From GCA-003244245 sp039924425 (lineage in GTDB: Bacteria; Actinomycetota; Actinomycetes; Mycobacteriales; Pseudonocardiaceae), in assembly GCA_039924425.1 (NCBI GenBank), contig JBDTAX010000215.1, forward strand, positions 1 through 9,097: a stretch of DNA of 9,097 bases. The letters run 5' to 3'. Positions 6,044-9,097 of this stretch are shown one piece after another. A program made the position numbers and the translations under genes. Below the pieces are notes generated by a model. It did no database searches. It was not told the origin of the DNA and was given only the letters and a program-made list of their open reading frames with translations. The number at the start of each line of letters is the position of its first letter. The first letter of the stretch is position 1.

Positions 6044-7066
6044 TCAGCCGAAGAAGACCTCAGCCTCCGCATGGCGTTCCCACGGCACCGTCTTGACTGT
6101 CGCGGTAGCCTCGGTCAGCTTCACCCGGATGATGTCGGTGCCCCGCAAAGCGACCATCACGCCGTTGTCGCCTTCGTGCGCCGCATCGAGAGCATGCAGG
6201 CCAAACCGGGTGGCCAGGACGCGATCGTAGGCGGTGGGCGTGCCACCGCGCTGGATGTGCCCCAGCACCACGGCACGGGACTCGGCACCGGTGCGTCGGG
6301 CGATCTCATCCGCCAGCCAGATGCCGACGCCGCCCAGGCGCTTGTGGCCGAAGGCGTCGACCTCCGCGGTGGCGAGCAGCTCCGCGCCGTCCTGCGGTGC
6401 CGCGCCCTCGGCGACCACCACGATCGCGGCGGATTCCCGCTCCAGGCATCGGAGCACCCACTGACACACCCGGTTCACATCAAAGGGCCGCTCCGGCATC
6501 AGGATGACGTTCGCCCCGCCGGCCATCCCCGAGTGCAGCGCGATCCAGCCCGCGCTGCGCCCCATCACCTCGACCACCGCCACCCGGTGGTGCGATTCGG
6601 CGGTGGTGCGCAGCCGGTCGATCGCCTCGGTGGCGATGTGCACGGCGGTGTCGAACCCGAACGTGTAGTCGGTGGCGCTCAGGTCGTTGTCGATCGTCTT
6701 GGGCACGCCCACCACGGCGACGCCGTCCTCGCTCAGCCGGCTGGCCACCCCGAGGGTGTCCTCGCCGCCGATCGCGATCAGCGCGTCCACGCCGTGCTCG
6801 ATGAGGGTCTGCTTGACCCGCTCAGCACCACCGTCGCGGTAGGGGTTGGTGCGCGAGGTGCGCAGGATGGTGCCGCCGAGCGGGAGGATGTTCTCCACGT
6901 CGGCCAGGCCCAGTGGCTGGATCAACCCTTGCACCGGACCCCGCCAGCCATCCCGGAACCCGATGATCTCGTGCCCGTGAACCTCAATGCCCTTGCGGAC
7001 CACCGCCCGGATCACCGCATTGAGTCCTGGGCAGTCTCCGCCACCGGTCAGCACACCGATGCGCAT
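6044..7066 (-). CDS. pfkA: 6-phosphofructokinase, actinobacterial group III, with PPi-type signature residues
   Basis: This 340-aa enzyme phosphorylates fructose 6-phosphate to fructose 1,6-bisphosphate in the cytosol. Motifs are GVLTGGGDCPGLN (4-16), GGT (64-66), GGEDT (100-104), PKTIDND (122-128, catalytic Asp126), EVMGRSAGW (substrate site) and GHIQRGGTPTAYDR near the C-terminus. By homology Asp103 and Lys123 sit at the E. coli Gly104 and Gly124 positions. Asp/Lys there marks pyrophosphate-dependent enzymes such as that of Amycolatopsis methanolica. M. tuberculosis PfkA has GGEGT and uses ATP. The phosphoryl donor is therefore predicted to be PPi, which would make the step reversible; this needs an assay. 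ATG 7066 has AGGAAGG about 8 nt upstream. A paired 15-bp direct repeat lies in the leader. It lies 74 bp upstream of aroG on the same strand, and 86 bp separate it from the RNase AS gene. Confidence 0.95.
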   Translation of the reverse strand: MRIGVLTGGGDCPGLNAVIRAVVRKGIEVHGHEIIGFRDGWRGPVQGLIQPLGLADVENILPLGGTILRTSRTNPYRDGGAERVKQTLIEHGVDALIAIGGEDTLGVASRLSEDGVAVVGVPKTIDNDLSATDYTFGFDTAVHIATEAIDRLRTTAESHHRVAVVEVMGRSAGWIALHSGMAGGANVILMPERPFDVNRVCQWVLRCLERESAAIVVVAEGAAPQDGAELLATAEVDAFGHKRLGGVGIWLADEIARRTGAESRAVVLGHIQRGGTPTAYDRVLATRFGLHALDAAHEGDNGVMVALRGTDIIRVKLTEATATVKTVPWERHAEAEVFFG

Positions 7067-7089
7067 GTCGAATCGCCTTCCTCACTCCG

Positions 7090-7120
7090 TACCGGACCAA
7101 TGGGGTACCGGACCAACGGG
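7090..7120 (-). repeat. Paired 15-bp direct repeat upstream of pfkA
   Basis: TACCGGACCAATGGG (7090-7104) and TACCGGACCAACGGG (7106-7120) are tandem copies with one mismatch and a 16-bp period, 24-54 bp upstream of the pfkA start. The spacing and place, in a non-coding gap with no obvious -10, suggest a binding site for a regulator, though slippage debris is possible. Confidence 0.6.
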
Positions 7121-7152
7121 CCAAAGCGTGACACGAGCTGGATCGCGACTTC

Positions 7153-7656
7153 TCAACGGGGACGGCTTTCCCGCGCCATGCGGTGGCGCTCGATCGCCCG
7201 CCACCGGGTGAGGTTGTACCGGGCGTCGGCCACCGCGTCGTGGGCGTCACTGGGCGGCGGGGGCAGCGCCGGCTTGCCGGCGTCCTCCCAGCGCTGCCGC
7301 AGGTCCCGGGTGAACCGAGGCAGCGCCCGGGGCAACGCTGGCATCGGGCCCCACAACTGGGCGAGGGCGACGTGGTCGTAGGCGGCGAACCAGGCCCACA
7401 GCTCCACCCGCGTGCCAGGCGCGGTGAAAAACTCCAGCACCGTGTCACGGATCGCCGCCCGGCTGCGCCATGCCCGGTCAGCTGGCGACGGCAGCTTGGG
7501 CAGCACCTGGGCCCGGACCCACTCGCCGGCCCGCTCCGGATCGAACTCGGTGGACACCGCGTAGTACTCGCGGCCCCGCTCGTCCACCACCCCGATGGAA
7601 ATCAACTCGATGGTGACGCCGTCCTCGATGAACTCGCAGTCGTAGAAGAACCGCAC
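7153..7656 (-). CDS. Polyadenylate-specific 3'-exoribonuclease AS (RNase AS, Rv2179c homologue)
   Basis: This 167-aa protein aligns over its whole length with M. tuberculosis Rv2179c, a small DEDDh 3'-5' exoribonuclease that prefers adenylate-rich RNA. Catalytic residues are visible: Asp6 and Glu8 in FYDCEF, Asp94 in AYDHVAL, His139 in DAHDAVAD, and Asp144. Conserved ELISIGVV (17-24), REYYAVSTEFDPERAG (29-44) and VLPKLP (51-56) are also present. Only the C-terminal tail diverges. The start is GTG 7656, matching the family terminus MRFFYD; GAGGG about 12 nt upstream is a modest ribosome binding site. A CATAAT -10-like box at 7701-7696 could drive it with a leader of roughly 35 nt, but no -35 is evident. 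It is divergent from the 435-aa unknown gene and could share a transcript with pfkA. Confidence 0.96.
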   Translation of the reverse strand: MRFFYDCEFIEDGVTIELISIGVVDERGREYYAVSTEFDPERAGEWVRAQVLPKLPSPADRAWRSRAAIRDTVLEFFTAPGTRVELWAWFAAYDHVALAQLWGPMPALPRALPRFTRDLRQRWEDAGKPALPPPPSDAHDAVADARYNLTRWRAIERHRMARESRPR

Positions 7657-7760
7657 CTGAACCGACCCTCATCCTCTCTGAACTGCGTGAACGCCATTAT
7701 GCCCCGCTCCTGGTGCGCGCCGGATCCGCGGGAGCCGAGAGTAGGGCCGCCGCCTAGCTC

Positions 7761-7776
7761 TACCATCCTGCGCATG
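7761..7776 (+). promoter_or_regulatory. -10 element and leaderless ATG of the 435-aa unknown gene
   Basis: TACCAT (7761-7766, TANNNT) is followed after 7 nt by ATG 7774, the spacing of a leaderless actinobacterial transcript. There is no purine-rich ribosome binding site before this ATG. No -35 is recognisable. Confidence 0.5.
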
Positions 7777-9081
7777 TCGCCGGTGTCTCGTGGTCGCAAG
7801 AGCAAGAAGAGTAAAGCCACTTCCGGTCCGCAAGGTGCCACGCGCCAGCGCAACGAAGCCACGCCGACTGGCTCACCGCGCTCGGCGTTCACGGCGCTGC
7901 AGTCGCTGCTGGGTCCGCGGCGGCGGCCAGTGTGGTTCGATTCCTCGATCAAGGCTGTCCTCGATCGCGCCGACGTCGTCATGGCGGCGCGGGGGCCTCG
8001 GGAGCTTGAACAGGCGACGGCGGAGCTGTTGGGCGCCGAGCTGCACCGCATCTTGCGTGAGGAACGCGAGGGGATGTGGTTCAGCTGGTGGTTCGAGGAG
8101 CTCACGGAGACCGCGGCGGCTCGGATCCGGGAGGAGGCGGGCAGCGGGGACGGCGCGTGGGAGCCATGGTGGCGCTTGCTGCACGGTTTCACCTCGATCG
8201 GGTCCCCGGCGCTGCGGTCCGTAGCGCAGAGTGCGTTGCGCCGGACGAAGAAGGAGTTGGGGAGTGATGCGGCGATGCGGCGGCAGCCGGACTGGCTGCG
8301 GCGACTCGCGCGGATCACGGCCACCGGTGAGGTGTGGGAGATGCGCGACGCGTACGGCGCGCGCATCGCGCTGATCGCTGGTTTTTCCTATCCCGATGGG
8401 GTGGACCGCTCGGTGTTCCTGTTCGACATCGACGCGTGCGGGTTCATCGAAATCGTCCATGCGGGTGTCTTCGACGACGTGGCGCAGGCGGCCACCGCGT
8501 GGCGAGCACTGGTGGGTGACACTGCGGAGAGCGCACAGCCGGAGCGGGTAAGAACGGCGGAGCGCTTGGTCTGCCTCCTCCATTCCGATCACGGAGAAGA
8601 CACTCTCCGGGGAACTGAATCGCGGACGATGATGGACAACTGGTTCCGGGCGCGCCGCCGGATCCACGATCTCGCAGATGCGCTGCGGAAGCGGGGAGTG
8701 TCACTGCCGGAGGCGCGGTCGTTGTACCACGACCTGGACACCGATCCGATGGCAGCGGCGTTCACCGGCTGGCATGTGCGCCGGCACGGCATCGAACCCG
8801 ATCCGGAGGCCGTCGATGCGCTGGCGCGGGAGTGGATGGAGGGCACCCTGCCCGACACCTGGCACTCGGCCTCACCGCATCGAGTCCAATTCCAGCTCAC
8901 GTTGATCAACGATTGGATCCCGGACGATCCGATCACCATCGCCGCGAAGGCGCTGTTGCCCGAGTGGGTGCGGTGGCACGGTGAGCAGGCCGGTCTGACC
9001 GAACACCTTGTCAACCGTGCCGTCGCTGTCGCCGCAGGCGATATACGGACGGTGTCGGGCTGCGCGGACTCTCGGACTTAG
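7774..9081 (+). CDS. Uncharacterised 435-aa actinobacterial protein
   Basis: I do not recognise a characterised family. The N-terminus is basic and low-complexity (SRGRKSKKSK, residues 5-14, with Pro/Thr/Ser to about 37) and probably disordered. A Trp-rich helical region follows, with PVWFD (about 52-56), GMWFSWWFEELTE (100-112) and WEPWWRLLHG (129-138). The middle (about 190-260) has WEMRDAYGARIALIAGFSYPDG, FLFDIDACGFIEIVHAG and looks like a small beta-rich domain. The C-terminal part (about 288-425) is helical with DNWFRARRRIHDLADALRKRG and ALLPEWVRWHGEQAGL. There is no signal peptide, membrane helix or Cys cluster. ATG 7774 is chosen because of the leaderless -10 and because the open frame upstream is antisense to the RNase AS gene. 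Codon use resembles the neighbours. A nucleic-acid or ribosome-linked role is only a guess from the basic tail. Confidence 0.85.
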   Translation: MSPVSRGRKSKKSKATSGPQGATRQRNEATPTGSPRSAFTALQSLLGPRRRPVWFDSSIKAVLDRADVVMAARGPRELEQATAELLGAELHRILREEREGMWFSWWFEELTETAAARIREEAGSGDGAWEPWWRLLHGFTSIGSPALRSVAQSALRRTKKELGSDAAMRRQPDWLRRLARITATGEVWEMRDAYGARIALIAGFSYPDGVDRSVFLFDIDACGFIEIVHAGVFDDVAQAATAWRALVGDTAESAQPERVRTAERLVCLLHSDHGEDTLRGTESRTMMDNWFRARRRIHDLADALRKRGVSLPEARSLYHDLDTDPMAAAFTGWHVRRHGIEPDPEAVDALAREWMEGTLPDTWHSASPHRVQFQLTLINDWIPDDPITIAAKALLPEWVRWHGEQAGLTEHLVNRAVAVAAGDIRTVSGCADSRT

Positions 9082-9097
9082 TGGTCAGCGCCGGAAG

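Noticed and set aside
6008..7381. Long plus-strand open frame opposite pfkA
   Set aside because: No recognisable domain and it is fully antisense to a well conserved enzyme gene; a GC-driven shadow.
7183..7773. N-terminal extension of the 435-aa protein
   Set aside because: It is antisense to the RNase AS gene with no plausible start signal.
1..9097. CRISPR array, tRNA or rRNA genes, complete toxin-antitoxin or defence operon
   Set aside because: No spaced repeat series, no tRNA-like cloverleaf or rRNA sequence, and no toxin or defence effector was seen on either strand.

Overview
The window is GC-rich and reads as the chromosome of an actinobacterium, most likely of the Pseudonocardiales (Amycolatopsis/Saccharopolyspora-like). 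Third codon positions are strongly G/C, GTG starts are frequent, and several genes look leaderless. The gene set matches the M. tuberculosis Rv2175c-pknL-aroG-Rv2179c neighbourhood. The order here is Rv2175c homologue (-), pknL (+), class II DAHP synthase (-), 6-phosphofructokinase (-), RNase AS (-). Genus is not resolved from sequence alone.

Layout. 1-610 is mobile-element debris: a 19-bp perfect inverted repeat (55-73/125-143) and an internal fragment of an IS1380-type transposase (+). At about 610 this fragment is fused to a C-terminally truncated FAD monooxygenase (-). Its start sits 2 bp after the stop of a peroxiredoxin/thioredoxin-like gene (-). Upstream, also on the minus strand, are a 68-aa protein resembling the Rv0909/MT0933 antitoxin family, with its own promoter and strong ribosome binding site, and then the Rv2175c-like DNA-binding protein. 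The Rv2175c homologue is divergent from pknL, a membrane Ser/Thr kinase with three extracytoplasmic PASTA domains. pknL converges on aroG across 26 bp. Upstream of aroG on the minus strand lie pfkA and an RNase AS gene. A divergent 435-aa gene of unknown function (+) closes the window.

How the genes work together. In M. tuberculosis, Rv2175c is a PknL substrate, so the divergent pair is probably a kinase/DNA-binding-protein module. aroG commits phosphoenolpyruvate and erythrose-4-phosphate to aromatic synthesis, and pfkA controls hexose-phosphate flux. This pfkA carries Asp and Lys at the two positions that mark pyrophosphate-dependent enzymes, unlike the ATP enzyme of M. tuberculosis. RNase AS trims poly(A)-rich RNA.

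No complete new defence or mobile system is visible. The points most worth following are the predicted PPi-dependent phosphofructokinase next to aroG, the paired direct repeat upstream of pfkA, the transposase/monooxygenase deletion junction, the orphan antitoxin-like protein, and the uncharacterised 435-aa protein. No gene-free stretch exceeds 300 bases; the largest region without an identifiable gene is 1-130.
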